Origin: Marinobacter alexandrii
Lineage (GTDB): Bacteria; Pseudomonadota; Gammaproteobacteria; Pseudomonadales; Oleiphilaceae
Reading direction: 5' to 3'
Length of the DNA stretch: 64,000 nt
NCBI RefSeq assembly: GCF_005871205.1
Contig: NZ_SWKM01000013.1
Coordinates: 186,001-250,000 of the forward strand
The stretch's first letter is position 1, and each line of letters starts with the position of its first letter. This document shows, one piece after another, positions 18,877 through 27,390 of the stretch. The position numbers and the translations under genes were made by a program. The notes under the pieces were generated by a model that was not told the origin of the DNA, ran no database searches, and saw nothing but the letters and a program-made list of their open reading frames with translations.

Positions 18877-19902
18877 TTAAGGCCGATAACGAAGGGTTCG
18901 AATTGGCGCCTGCCCATCGAGCAACAGCGTGCGCTGGCGCTCCACCTCGCTGGCAAATTCCGCACTAATCACGTCATCGTCATCCAGATTGGCGCGCGCT
19001 TCAGCGAGAACCTGATCAAGCCTGGCCAGCGCCTGCGCCCGATCGTAGTCCGACAGTAAATTTTCCAGCAGCACCAGCCAGGGCGCGGATTTGCCGGGGC
19101 CGGCCTGTTCGATGCGGGTGCGATAGGCCGAGCGATTCGGCCCGGAGATCAGGGCGTAGTCGTAAAGCATCTCGGCCGCCGAAAACATCAGGTCCGGCTC
19201 GCACGGCCCGGACAGGTAACGCCTCATGGCTTGCTCCAGGTGGCCACTCATGCCGCCCAGGCCGCGTCGACCGTAGGCGTCGGCAATAAGCTCCGGCATG
19301 GTGCACAGGAAATAATTGCCCGCGAAGTAGGCGCTGGTCTCGCCATCCACGGCTCTGTAGGGCCGCTCGGGCAGTTGGGAGCGTTCGAGGAACTGAGGGT
19401 AAAGCCGGGCAGCCTGTTCATAGAGCCGTTCGGCCTCATCCAGGTTGGCGTCACCAGCTACTACAACCTCAACGGTATCCGACAGCCGGTTGAAGTAATC
19501 CCCCCACAGTCGGAACTCCGGTGCTGTCGCCGGGCCTGCGTTAACCAACCTCAGAAAATCGTCAGAGACGGCGCTTAATTGCTGAGCCTGGCGGGTGTAG
19601 GCATCCTGATCAGCAGGCACGCCAGCGGGGTTCAGTTCCGACAGTGCTCCCTCGATTTGCTCGAACCGATCGGCATAGGCGGGACTGACCGCTACAGTGC
19701 CGGCGGATTCGGTTCCGACCGTTGGCGGGGGCAGCGACAAAGACTGGCAACCGGTCACGAACAATACCAGAACCACCGAAAGGGCTTTCCAAAGCACTCT
19801 TAGTGTTTCTGGCAGTGTTTCTGGCAATGCCCCTCCACGGCGCTCATCAGCACAGGGGATCGTGCCAAAACGGCTGGAGGCTGCGACTATCACGCCCGAC
19901 AC
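18877..19902 (-). CDS. putative lipoprotein of unknown function
   Basis: An open frame of 341 codons. A hydrophobic stretch ending in LFVTGC (Cys at residue 52 of this frame) looks like a lipoprotein signal and lipobox, so translation probably starts much nearer to it. A GTG at 19797 would give a 16-residue leader but has no visible ribosome-binding site. The mature part is helical, with a TPR-like segment (LDEAERLYEQAARLYPQFL), and it is rich in Ala, Leu and acidic residues. It follows the malonate-locus genes on the same strand, 11 bp after the maleate-isomerase-like gene. A link to the TRAP system (as for TatT lipoproteins) is possible, but I do not see that family's signature. Confidence 0.65.
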   Translation of the reverse strand: MSGVIVAASSRFGTIPCADERRGGALPETLPETLRVLWKALSVVLVLFVTGCQSLSLPPPTVGTESAGTVAVSPAYADRFEQIEGALSELNPAGVPADQDAYTRQAQQLSAVSDDFLRLVNAGPATAPEFRLWGDYFNRLSDTVEVVVAGDANLDEAERLYEQAARLYPQFLERSQLPERPYRAVDGETSAYFAGNYFLCTMPELIADAYGRRGLGGMSGHLEQAMRRYLSGPCEPDLMFSAAEMLYDYALISGPNRSAYRTRIEQAGPGKSAPWLVLLENLLSDYDRAQALARLDQVLAEARANLDDDDVISAEFASEVERQRTLLLDGQAPIRTLRYRP

Positions 19903-19913
19903 TCTAAAACTCC

Positions 19914-20672
19914 TCAGTTGCAGTAACCTCCGCCCAGCAGGCTGCCCGCATCAGGCACCACTGGCTTCAGCCCCAAAGCTTTCAGAATTTGGTAGGTGGT
20001 GCAGGTAGCCGCCGACACCACAGGCAGTCCCAGTTCATCCTCGACCGCCTGGATGGATGCCAGCGATGGCATTTGTACACAAGCCGACAACACCACAGCA
20101 TCAGCACCCGTTAGATCCAGCTGCTTAACAATATCGCGAAGAAGCAGAGGATCACGGCGGCCAACCTCAAGGTTGTCGGGAATCTCGAGAGCGATGCTAT
20201 CAACCACCTGAATGCCTTCCGCTTCGATGTAATCAATCACCATCTGGGTCAGGGGTTTCATGTACGGCGTGATGATTGCAACCCGCTTGGCGCCCAGGAC
20301 ACCAAGGCCGTCAGTGAGCGCTCCTGCGCTGCTGACAATGGGAATCGGATGGCCGTTGTCCCGGGTGACACCGTGCAGGCGAGCCTGGGAATCACGATGA
20401 TACCCTGCGCCCCGGCTCATGATGGCCACGAGGCAAGCATAGCCCATCACATCCACAGCGGCATCCGACAGCTCCAGGGCGCAGCGGTCTGATTCATCAT
20501 CCATAGCCGCCAGTTCCTCCCTGGTCACTTTTTTCATGCGCATCCGGCTGGAATGGAAGGTGAACCGTTCCGGCTCCACCGCTTCGCGCGCCCTGAGCAT
20601 GGCGGGTATTTCAGTTTCCATGGTGGTGTTCGAACTGGGAACAATCTGGCCGATTCGAAAACTTCTGGTCAT
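19914..20672 (-). CDS. maleate isomerase / arylmalonate decarboxylase-type protein (Asp/Glu racemase superfamily)
   Basis: A 252-residue protein of the Asp/Glu racemase superfamily. PSSNTTMETEIPAML near the N-terminus and two cysteines in MGYACLVAIMSRG and LSACVQMPSLASIQAVE match the catalytic pair of maleate cis-trans isomerases; arylmalonate decarboxylases keep only the second of these. Both cysteines here favour an isomerase or racemase over a decarboxylase. The ATG at 20672 follows GGGAGA at good spacing; an upstream TTG overlaps the matB stop and is less likely. It sits directly behind malonyl-CoA synthetase in a malonate operon, so it may make or remove a related C3-C4 dicarboxylate. 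That role is inference. Confidence 0.82.
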   Translation of the reverse strand: MTRSFRIGQIVPSSNTTMETEIPAMLRAREAVEPERFTFHSSRMRMKKVTREELAAMDDESDRCALELSDAAVDVMGYACLVAIMSRGAGYHRDSQARLHGVTRDNGHPIPIVSSAGALTDGLGVLGAKRVAIITPYMKPLTQMVIDYIEAEGIQVVDSIALEIPDNLEVGRRDPLLLRDIVKQLDLTGADAVVLSACVQMPSLASIQAVEDELGLPVVSAATCTTYQILKALGLKPVVPDAGSLLGGGYCN

Positions 20673-20698
20673 GGCGTTTTCTCCCATGGTTACGCCAT

Positions 20699-22228
20699 TC
20701 AAGCGTCTGAGTAGATGTCTTTGTATTCGTCCCGTAGCTGCTTCTTCTGGACCTTGCCCATGGTATTGCGAGGCAATGAATCAACGAAGAAGACTCTTTT
20801 GGGCTGCTTGTATTTCGCGAGGTGGCCGGATAAGGACTTGATGACATCCGCCTCACCGAGTTTTTGGCCCGGCAACAGCACTACCACAGCCGTCACACCC
20901 TCTCCAAAGTCCGGATGCGGCACACCAATGACTGCCGACTCCGACACCTCCGGCAGTGCATCGATAATCTGCTCCACTTCTTTCGGATAAACGTTAAAGC
21001 CACCGGAGATCACCAGATCCTTGTCACGACCAACAATCTGGACGTATCCGCGCTCATCAATCAGCGCCAAATCACCGGTGACAAAGAATCCATCCTCAAG
21101 CAGCTCGGCTTTGGTTTTCTCCGGCATGCGCCAATAGCCCTTGAACACATTAGGACCGCGCACCTCAAGCATGCCAATCTCGCCTTGCGGCAATGGCGTA
21201 TGGGTGTCCGTCTCCGGATCAGTAATGCGGATCTCTACACCGGGCAACGGCATACCAACGGTTCCGGCAATCCGGTCACCATCGTAGGGATTGGAGGTGT
21301 TCATATTGGTTTCGGTCATGCCATAACGCTCAAGAATGGCGTGCCCGGTGCGCTGCTCGAATTGCTGGTGCGTTTCCGCAGTCAGCGGTGCCGAACCGGA
21401 GGTGAACAGGCGCATGTTGGCGGTCAGTTCCGGCGTAAGGCGGTCGTCCTGTAGCAATCGGGTATAGAAAGTCGGCACCCCCATCAGCGAGGTGCCCTCG
21501 GGCATGGCGGCGATGATGGTGTCGACATCAAACTTGGACATGAAATACAGACTGGCACCGGCCGTCAGGATCACGTTGCAGGCCACAAACAGCCCGTGGG
21601 TGTGAAAAATCGGCAGCGCATGAATCAGCCGGTCTTTCTCGGTGAACCGCCAGGCCTCGGCCAGGCTCTTACTGTTTGACGCCAGGTTTTTGTGGGTCAG
21701 CATGGCACCTTTACTGCGCCCGGTGGTGCCTGAGGTGTATAGAATGGCCGCCAGGTCATCCTCATCGCGCGGCTCAATGCCGGTGAACGCCTGTGCCTTA
21801 GCAACTGCATCCATTAAGGAGCCATCGTCCCTGGTACCCAGGGTTTCCACGCGCGGGCACTGGGTTTTGGCTGCAATCGCTTTAGCCGACTCCAGGGACG
21901 CAGGCATGCACACGAATAAAGCTGGCTCCGCGTCACCCAGGAAATAGCCGATCTCATCCGCTGTGTAGCCGGTATTCAACGGCAAATAGACACCGCCCAC
22001 ACGCAGAGTGGCCAGGTACAGCAGAATGGCCTCCGGGCTCTTATCAACCTGCACCGCCACCCGGTCGCCCGGATTAACCCCAAGGCCCTTCAAAGCACCG
22101 GCAATGCGCTCGGTCTTGGCCAGGGCATCGGCGTAGGAATACTCTGCACCCTCGGGCGTGGTAATGAAGTTGGCCGTTCCACGGCCCTGCATTTTGGTGG
22201 CAAAAGTATCGAACAGGTTATGGTTCAT
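20699..22228 (-). CDS. matB: malonyl-CoA synthetase MatB
   Basis: A 509-residue ANL ligase that converts malonate, ATP and CoA to malonyl-CoA. It carries ILYTSGTTGRSKGAMLTH (A3), ERYGMTETNMNTSNPYDGDR (the malonate-specific region after the A5 motif), TGDLALIDERGYV, DLVISGGFNVYPKEVE and the catalytic Lys in PRNTMGKVQK. Its start overlaps the matA stop by four bases (ATGA), so the two are translationally coupled. Together with matA it forms the classic MatA-MatB route from malonate to acetyl-CoA. Function is well supported by both sequence and neighbours. Confidence 0.94.
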   Translation of the reverse strand: MNHNLFDTFATKMQGRGTANFITTPEGAEYSYADALAKTERIAGALKGLGVNPGDRVAVQVDKSPEAILLYLATLRVGGVYLPLNTGYTADEIGYFLGDAEPALFVCMPASLESAKAIAAKTQCPRVETLGTRDDGSLMDAVAKAQAFTGIEPRDEDDLAAILYTSGTTGRSKGAMLTHKNLASNSKSLAEAWRFTEKDRLIHALPIFHTHGLFVACNVILTAGASLYFMSKFDVDTIIAAMPEGTSLMGVPTFYTRLLQDDRLTPELTANMRLFTSGSAPLTAETHQQFEQRTGHAILERYGMTETNMNTSNPYDGDRIAGTVGMPLPGVEIRITDPETDTHTPLPQGEIGMLEVRGPNVFKGYWRMPEKTKAELLEDGFFVTGDLALIDERGYVQIVGRDKDLVISGGFNVYPKEVEQIIDALPEVSESAVIGVPHPDFGEGVTAVVVLLPGQKLGEADVIKSLSGHLAKYKQPKRVFFVDSLPRNTMGKVQKKQLRDEYKDIYSDA

Positions 22229-23592
22229 TTCTCAAGCTCTCCTTGAAACAATTTCCGGCCCAGTTTGCTCAGCTCACGCACACTGGGAGAACAGACGATT
22301 TCGCCACGGGCGGTGTATTTTTCGTTGTTGCGTTCAATGTTTTCAAGCACGTATAGGTAATTGACCATCAGTCCTGCGGACTGCGCCATGCCATTACTCG
22401 ACACATCACCAAGCCAGTTAATTCGGTGCAGTTCCGCGCCATTTCCCAGATGAAATCTTGCCACTGGATTCAGCGGCAGATTGGCACTGTTTTTCTCTTT
22501 CAACAGGTATCGAGCCGCCAGCGGACGAATCACCTCATTCAGCCGTTCCGCCAACTCCGGTGTTTTTTCCCACTCAGGGTTATCCAGGTGATTCAGCACT
22601 TCCTGGGCCTCCGGCGTCAGTAAGCCAGAATTTTGCTGATAGGTTTTTTCCAACCAGCTTCGGAACGTGGGTAGCGGTGACAGCGTCACAAAGTTCTTGA
22701 GGTTTGGCAGTTCCTGTTTAAGTTCCTGCACCACCTGTTTGATAAGAAAATTTCCAAAGGAGATCCCACGGAGACCGACCTGGCAGTTGCTGATTCCAAA
22801 GAAGGCTGCGGAATCTGCCAGTTCTGGCGCGTCAATATCGTATTGGTCATCCGCCAGAATAGGCTGAATCTTGTCTGGAATACCCTTGGTAAGCGCTACC
22901 TCAACAAAGATCAGTGGCTCATCACCAATCGATGGATGGAAGAAACCGAAGCACCGACGATCCCGGTCATCAAGGCGACGGCGAAGGTCGTCCCAACCCT
23001 GAATCTTATGAACCGCCTCATAACGGATTATTTTCTCGAGAATGGAAGCGGGCGTGGTCCAGTCAATACGCTTGAGAACCAGAAATCCCCGGTTGAACCA
23101 TGATGCAAAGAGGTGAACAAAATCAGCATTGATGGGCTCAAAGTCCTTGTGCCCTTTCATCAACGTCAAAAAATCTTGCCGCATTTTTACCAGCTCATAG
23201 GTCGCCCCCTGCGCCAGGTTCAGGCGTCGGAGCAACTCCTGCCTGAGGGGTTCGCAGACACTGAATAATACCGCCAGGTGCTTGTTCGATCTGTCACTCT
23301 TATAAATGCGGTACGCCTCGTCGATTTGATCCGGGTCGGCGGCGAAGTCCTTAGCCAGGGCTCCAAAGAACGCACGCTTATCGTCTTCACTCAACGACTG
23401 GTATATATCCAGCGCACGACTGGCCATAACGATACTGGCAGCCTCACCATCACTGTGCAGCAGCTCATGGCAGGCCGTCTCCAAGTCCCTGTGATCGTAA
23501 CTGGCTCTTTTACTCTTGTTGCCAAACTTACGCTGCAGGGCATCACGCTGGGTGATGCTGCTGAACAGCTCTTGCAGGAAACTCATGTTCAT
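22225..23592 (-). CDS. matA: malonyl-CoA decarboxylase MatA
   Basis: A 455-residue malonyl-CoA decarboxylase that releases CO2 and acetyl-CoA. The acetyltransferase-like catalytic half shows CQVGLRGISFGNFLIKQVV followed by NLKNFVTLSPLPTFRSWL, the strongest signature of this family in bacteria and mammals, and the N-terminal half is the helical oligomerisation domain. I used ATG 23592, with AAGG about ten bases upstream; a second ATG lies two codons later. It follows the TRAP large permease by 22 bp and overlaps matB, so it belongs to the same transcript. Confidence 0.94.
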   Translation of the reverse strand: MNMSFLQELFSSITQRDALQRKFGNKSKRASYDHRDLETACHELLHSDGEAASIVMASRALDIYQSLSEDDKRAFFGALAKDFAADPDQIDEAYRIYKSDRSNKHLAVLFSVCEPLRQELLRRLNLAQGATYELVKMRQDFLTLMKGHKDFEPINADFVHLFASWFNRGFLVLKRIDWTTPASILEKIIRYEAVHKIQGWDDLRRRLDDRDRRCFGFFHPSIGDEPLIFVEVALTKGIPDKIQPILADDQYDIDAPELADSAAFFGISNCQVGLRGISFGNFLIKQVVQELKQELPNLKNFVTLSPLPTFRSWLEKTYQQNSGLLTPEAQEVLNHLDNPEWEKTPELAERLNEVIRPLAARYLLKEKNSANLPLNPVARFHLGNGAELHRINWLGDVSSNGMAQSAGLMVNYLYVLENIERNNEKYTARGEIVCSPSVRELSKLGRKLFQGELEK

Positions 23593-23614
23593 AGCATTAA
23601 CCTTCGGGTTAGTC

Positions 23615-24952
23615 TCAGGTGCCGGCGCCCATGATGAGGTTCGGCAGCCACAAGGCGATCTCAGGGAAGAAGCACAGCAGCACAATGCCTAGAATCATGC
23701 ACAGAGCGTACGGCAAGCTGCCAAGGAGGATGTCCCGGAGTGCTATGTCGGGCGCAATACCCTTGATGATGAACAGATTGAGGCCCACAGGCGGCGTGAT
23801 CAGTCCGATTTCCAGGTTGATGGTCAGGATCACAGCGAACCAGTAGGGGTCGAAGTTCGCAGCAAGAATGATAGGCAACAGGATAGGCGCAGCCATCACG
23901 ATGACGGCGACTGGCGGCAGGAAGAAACCAGCAACCAGCAGGAAGAGGTTGATAACGCCCATCAGGACCCAGCGATTCACCTCAAGTTCGGCAATGGCGC
24001 CGGCCAAGGTTTGGGTAATGAACAGAGACGACAGAGCAAAGGCAAATATTTCAGCGGTCGCGATAATCAGCATGATCATGACGCTTTCGCGAAGTGCATC
24101 TCGCATGATGTTGGAGATGGGCTTAACCTGCCACATGCGATAGACAATGATGGCCAACGCCAGACACAGGAAGGCACCAACACCCGCCGCCTCGGACGGC
24201 GTGGCAACACCGCCATACAAGGCAAATAAAATACCGAGCACCACCATCAGGAACGGCAGCACCCGTACCAGCGCCTTCATGTTGCCTTCGACATTTTCCT
24301 TGATCTGAGCTGCCGCCTGCGCCACCGGATTCGGGCTGTTGTAGCCGCCGGACAGTTTGCAGGCAATCAGGGTCCAGACCATGAACAGACCTGCCAGCAT
24401 CAGCCCAGGTATGGCGCCGGCAATGAACAGACGGCCGATAGAGGTCTCCGTAGAAATGCCGTATACGATCATGGTGACCGAGGGCGGGATCAGAATACCC
24501 AAGGTACCACCGGCGGCAATACAGCCCGCCGCAACACCATCCGGGTAACCCCGCTTGCGCATCTCGGGGATGCCGAGCTTACCGATCGCGGCACTGGTGG
24601 CGGGCGATGACCCTGACAAGGCCGCAAAAATTGAACAGGCCGCAATGTTGGAGATCGCCAAACCGCCTGGCAGCCTGCCCATCCAGATGTCGAGAGAACG
24701 ATAGAGGTCCCTGCCGGTGGGCGACGAGGCCACAGCAGCACCCATCAGAATGAACATGGGGATGGCGACAAAGCCAAAGGAGGCCACGTGTCCGAAGAAG
24801 GTTTCGCCAAAATACACCAGCTCACCCATTCCCTGATCGAGGACCAGAGCCCCCAAAGCGACGGCGCCAAGCGCAAAGGCGATGGGGGTACCGATGGCCA
24901 TCAGTACCAGCAAGACAATAACAACGAGAATACCGCTAGTGACAGGATCCAT
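23615..24952 (-). CDS. TRAP transporter large permease (DctM type), probable malonate transporter
   Basis: A 445-residue membrane protein with about a dozen hydrophobic segments. Family marks include GIPIAFALGAV near the N-terminus, FVAIPMFILMGAAVASSP, AALSGSSPATSAAIGKLGIPEM, and LITPPVGLNLFIIKGIAPD near the end, where the transport core sits. It moves the solute together with sodium ions in the inner membrane. It starts three bases before the small-permease stop region and precedes matA, so malonate or a close dicarboxylate is the likely cargo. Confidence 0.92.
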   Translation of the reverse strand: MDPVTSGILVVIVLLVLMAIGTPIAFALGAVALGALVLDQGMGELVYFGETFFGHVASFGFVAIPMFILMGAAVASSPTGRDLYRSLDIWMGRLPGGLAISNIAACSIFAALSGSSPATSAAIGKLGIPEMRKRGYPDGVAAGCIAAGGTLGILIPPSVTMIVYGISTETSIGRLFIAGAIPGLMLAGLFMVWTLIACKLSGGYNSPNPVAQAAAQIKENVEGNMKALVRVLPFLMVVLGILFALYGGVATPSEAAGVGAFLCLALAIIVYRMWQVKPISNIMRDALRESVMIMLIIATAEIFAFALSSLFITQTLAGAIAELEVNRWVLMGVINLFLLVAGFFLPPVAVIVMAAPILLPIILAANFDPYWFAVILTINLEIGLITPPVGLNLFIIKGIAPDIALRDILLGSLPYALCMILGIVLLCFFPEIALWLPNLIMGAGT

Positions 24953-24954
24953 GA

Positions 24955-25476
24955 TTACGCCTCTCCCCGCAGAATTTCAGCAACGTACTGAAGCGACAGT
25001 AACGACGCACCAACGGCCACGGGCAAAAGTGCGGGCCACAGAGGTGGGTTCCAGACGGTCCCGGTGGTCCATTCAAAGGCGTAGGCTTCGTAGAAGTAGT
25101 ACCAGCAGCCGTAAGCCAAGGCCAGACAGAACACCAGGCCAACCAGCGATGCAGTCAGCTGCATCAGATGTTTAGGCAGACCACGCATGGCATCAGGCAG
25201 CACGGTGACCGCCACGTGACCACCGGTCTTAAGCACATAGGGCGTACCCAGCAGCATCGCTGCGCTGATCGCAAAGGTGGTGAATTCGGTTTGCCAGACT
25301 GTACTTTCACCCATGGCGTAACGAACAAACACCATGTGAACAACGGCCAGCACACCCAGCGCAAGCAGCGCAGCGGCGAGAATGGCAGCGGCAACCGACA
25401 CGGCATCCATGCAACGGATATATCCACCGAAGATGCCTCGCTCAGAGGCTCGTCTTGAACTGGAAGATTGGGACAT
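24955..25476 (-). CDS. TRAP transporter small permease (DctQ type)
   Basis: A 173-residue inner-membrane protein with four hydrophobic helices: SVAAAILAAALLALGVLAVVHMVFV, TTFAISAAMLLGTPYVLKTGGHVAV, LVGLVFCLALAYGCWYYFYEAY and LWPALLPVAVGASLLSLQYV. This is the DctQ topology. Tripartite TRAP systems need it beside the large permease. It is separated from the large-permease gene by two bases and from the binding-protein gene by 88 bp that hold a strong hairpin. Confidence 0.9.
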   Translation of the reverse strand: MSQSSSSRRASERGIFGGYIRCMDAVSVAAAILAAALLALGVLAVVHMVFVRYAMGESTVWQTEFTTFAISAAMLLGTPYVLKTGGHVAVTVLPDAMRGLPKHLMQLTASLVGLVFCLALAYGCWYYFYEAYAFEWTTGTVWNPPLWPALLPVAVGASLLSLQYVAEILRGEA

Positions 25477-25500
25477 AGCTCAAACCCGAAAAATGTTTGG

Positions 25501-25535
25501 CTCGCCACCCCCGGTAGGTAGCGGGGAATGGCGAG
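25501..25535 (-). promoter_or_regulatory. stem-loop between TRAP binding-protein and small-permease genes
   Basis: CTCGCCA (25501-25507) pairs with TGGCGAG (25529-25535), and CCCC pairs with GGGG inside it past a two-base bulge, leaving a short loop. No T-run follows. Such intercistronic stem-loops often protect the upstream message, which would keep the periplasmic binding protein in excess over the permeases. Confidence 0.55.
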
Positions 25536-25564
25536 GCTGATTCCGTAGATCAGGACTGAAGGTG

Positions 25565-26566
25565 TTACTCGACAGCCAACGCTGCGTCGATCAGAGCCTG
25601 CCCGTTTGGAACATTCTCTGCGAAGGTCTTGTAAGAACTCTGCTTGGCGATATCCAGCCAGGCCTGGTAGTTCTCCGGTGTCATATTGACCACCTCAACA
25701 CCATTTTCCGCAAAAACATCGGCCATCTTCTGGTCAAGACCTGCCGCTTCTGCCGCAAAGTACTCTTCCGCTTTTTGGCCTGCAGCGGTCAGGGCAGCTT
25801 GCTGCTCAGCGTTCAGGCTGTTCCAGCTGCGTTCGGAAATAAGAACCGGCTCATACATGAACCAGAGCGCGTTTTCGCCAGGAGCTGTCAGGCAGGTAAC
25901 TTGCTCGTAGATACGATAAGACACGAAAGAACCTGAGGAGGTGTTAGCACCATCGAGAACGCCAGTCTGCATGGCGGTATAGATTTCGGAGGACGGCATG
26001 GAGGCGATAGAGGCGCCAGCGGTAGCCAGCATCTCGTCAAACGCCGGGCCGGCGGCGCGCAGCGTTTGCCCCTGCACGGTGTCCGGTGAAGTGATGCACT
26101 GCTTATTAGAGGCAAAGCCACCGGCCAGCCACGCATCAGCCAGGACTCGGGCGCCAGCGTCGTTGATCACCTTCTTGATCATGTCCATGAATTCGGAGTC
26201 GTTCAGGCGTTGGGCACGCTCGTGGCTGCGAACCAGCCCCGGCATCAGCGTTGCTGAAAACTCGGGATGGCGGCCACTGGCGTAATCCAGTGGTAACGAG
26301 ATCATGTCCACACGCCCCCGCACCAGCGCTCCCCACTGCTCCTTGGCCTTAAACAGGGACTGACCCGGATAGATCTGAAGTTCGAGGCCGACATCCGCCG
26401 CTTTAACTTCGCGCGCCATTAATTGAACCATCTCATCGCGCACATCCCCCTTTCCTCCCGGAAACTGGTGCGAAACACGAAGGGTTGTATCGGCTGCGGC
26501 AATGCTGGGCAAAAACACAGAGAGGGTGGCCGCTGCGGCCAGTTTAGCGAAAGGCATCTTCATCAT
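25565..26566 (-). CDS. TRAP transporter periplasmic substrate-binding protein (DctP type)
   Basis: A 333-residue exported protein. Residues 1-25 are a Sec signal peptide (FAKLAAAATLSVFLPSIAAAD) with a likely cut after AAA. The mature protein opens with TTLRVSHQFPGGKGDVRDEM and contains GVLDGANTSSGSF, the segment carrying ligand-contacting residues in DctP proteins; an upstream Arg usually binds the carboxylate. GGAGA lies six bases before the ATG at 26566. It is first in the transporter-matAB operon and is divergent from a GntR regulator, so malonate is the best guess for its ligand. Confidence 0.92.
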   Translation of the reverse strand: MMKMPFAKLAAAATLSVFLPSIAAADTTLRVSHQFPGGKGDVRDEMVQLMAREVKAADVGLELQIYPGQSLFKAKEQWGALVRGRVDMISLPLDYASGRHPEFSATLMPGLVRSHERAQRLNDSEFMDMIKKVINDAGARVLADAWLAGGFASNKQCITSPDTVQGQTLRAAGPAFDEMLATAGASIASMPSSEIYTAMQTGVLDGANTSSGSFVSYRIYEQVTCLTAPGENALWFMYEPVLISERSWNSLNAEQQAALTAAGQKAEEYFAAEAAGLDQKMADVFAENGVEVVNMTPENYQAWLDIAKQSSYKTFAENVPNGQALIDAALAVE

Positions 26567-26608
26567 TTTGTCTCCAGAATTGTTTTTGTAATATCTATCA
26601 GAGCACTC

Positions 26609-26622
26609 TGATGTATACATCA
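26609..26622. promoter_or_regulatory. GntR/FCD-type operator
   Basis: TGATGTATACATCA is a perfect 14-bp palindrome in the gap between the divergent regulator and the transporter operon. An ATGTATACAT core is typical of operators for FadR-subfamily (FCD) GntR proteins. It overlaps the -10 region predicted for the transporter operon, which fits repression. Confidence 0.7.
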
Positions 26623-26648
26623 TTAGACTTGTTGTATATTGTTGTCAA
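26619..26648 (-). promoter_or_regulatory. sigma-70 promoter of the malonate transporter operon
   Basis: On the minus strand a perfect TTGACA (26643-26648) is followed after 18 bp by AATGAT (26619-26624). The GntR palindrome overlaps this -10. The transcript would start about 45 bases ahead of the binding-protein start codon. Confidence 0.6.
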
Positions 26649-26665
26649 TAGGAATTGACTAAAGT

Positions 26666-27379
26666 ATGACCAAGTCCGTTTTGAAACTGAGCCGAGAAAC
26701 CACTATGAAACGCTCCAATACACAAAAACTAAAAGACGCTCTGGAAGAGGACATTATCAACGGCCAGCTGCTGCCAGGCGCGAAGCTTGATCATGACGCT
26801 CTGGCCGCCAAGTACGGCGTGTCTCGCACGCCCATTCGAGAGGCCATTCAACAGTTGGTGGTCAGCGGGCTGGTTACCGTTAAGGCAAAAAAAGGCACGT
26901 TTGTCGCAAAGGTCGGTTTCGACCAGCTGATCGAAATGTTCGAGGTGATGGCGGAACTGGAAGGTATGTGCGGCCGGCTTGCGGCCAGGCGGATACAACC
27001 GGACGAACTGGAAGCTCTGCGAGCGGCGCTATACCGCTGCGAAGATCCCGACGTGATGTCGGATCCGGATGACTACTATTACGAAAACGAGGAATTCCAT
27101 AGCTGCATTTATGCGGCCAGTCACAACAGCTTCTTGGCAAGCGAGGCACGGCAGCTCAAGCAACGCCTGAAGCCCTATCGTCGTCTGCAGCTACAGACAC
27201 GCAATCGGGTTTCTACGTCGGTGAGCGAGCACCGCAGGATTTTCGAGGCTATCGAGAAAGGCAAAGAGTTCGAAGCTGAGCAGCAACTCAAGGAGCACGT
27301 ACTGATTCAGGGCACCCGGTTCAGCGACTTTATGTCCCAGGTAAAAGCCTTTGGCCACACCTCTCAAGACGCATCCTGA
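26666..27379 (+). CDS. GntR-family (FadR/FCD) regulator, probable malonate-operon regulator
   Basis: A regulator of up to 237 residues. It has an N-terminal winged helix (KLKDALEEDIINGQLLPGAKLDHDALAAKYGVSRTPIREAIQQLVVSGLV) and a C-terminal FCD ligand-binding domain with the usual metal-binding His and Asp/Glu spread (NEEFHSCIYAASHN, SVSEHRRIFEAIEKG). A second ATG at 26705 (residue 14) is nearer to the domain start and may be the real one. It is divergent from the transporter-matAB operon, whose promoter holds a perfect palindrome, so it probably represses the operon until malonate or malonyl-CoA is present, like MatR. Confidence 0.87.
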   Translation: MTKSVLKLSRETTMKRSNTQKLKDALEEDIINGQLLPGAKLDHDALAAKYGVSRTPIREAIQQLVVSGLVTVKAKKGTFVAKVGFDQLIEMFEVMAELEGMCGRLAARRIQPDELEALRAALYRCEDPDVMSDPDDYYYENEEFHSCIYAASHNSFLASEARQLKQRLKPYRRLQLQTRNRVSTSVSEHRRIFEAIEKGKEFEAEQQLKEHVLIQGTRFSDFMSQVKAFGHTSQDAS

Positions 27380-27390
27380 GAGGTGGTCTA

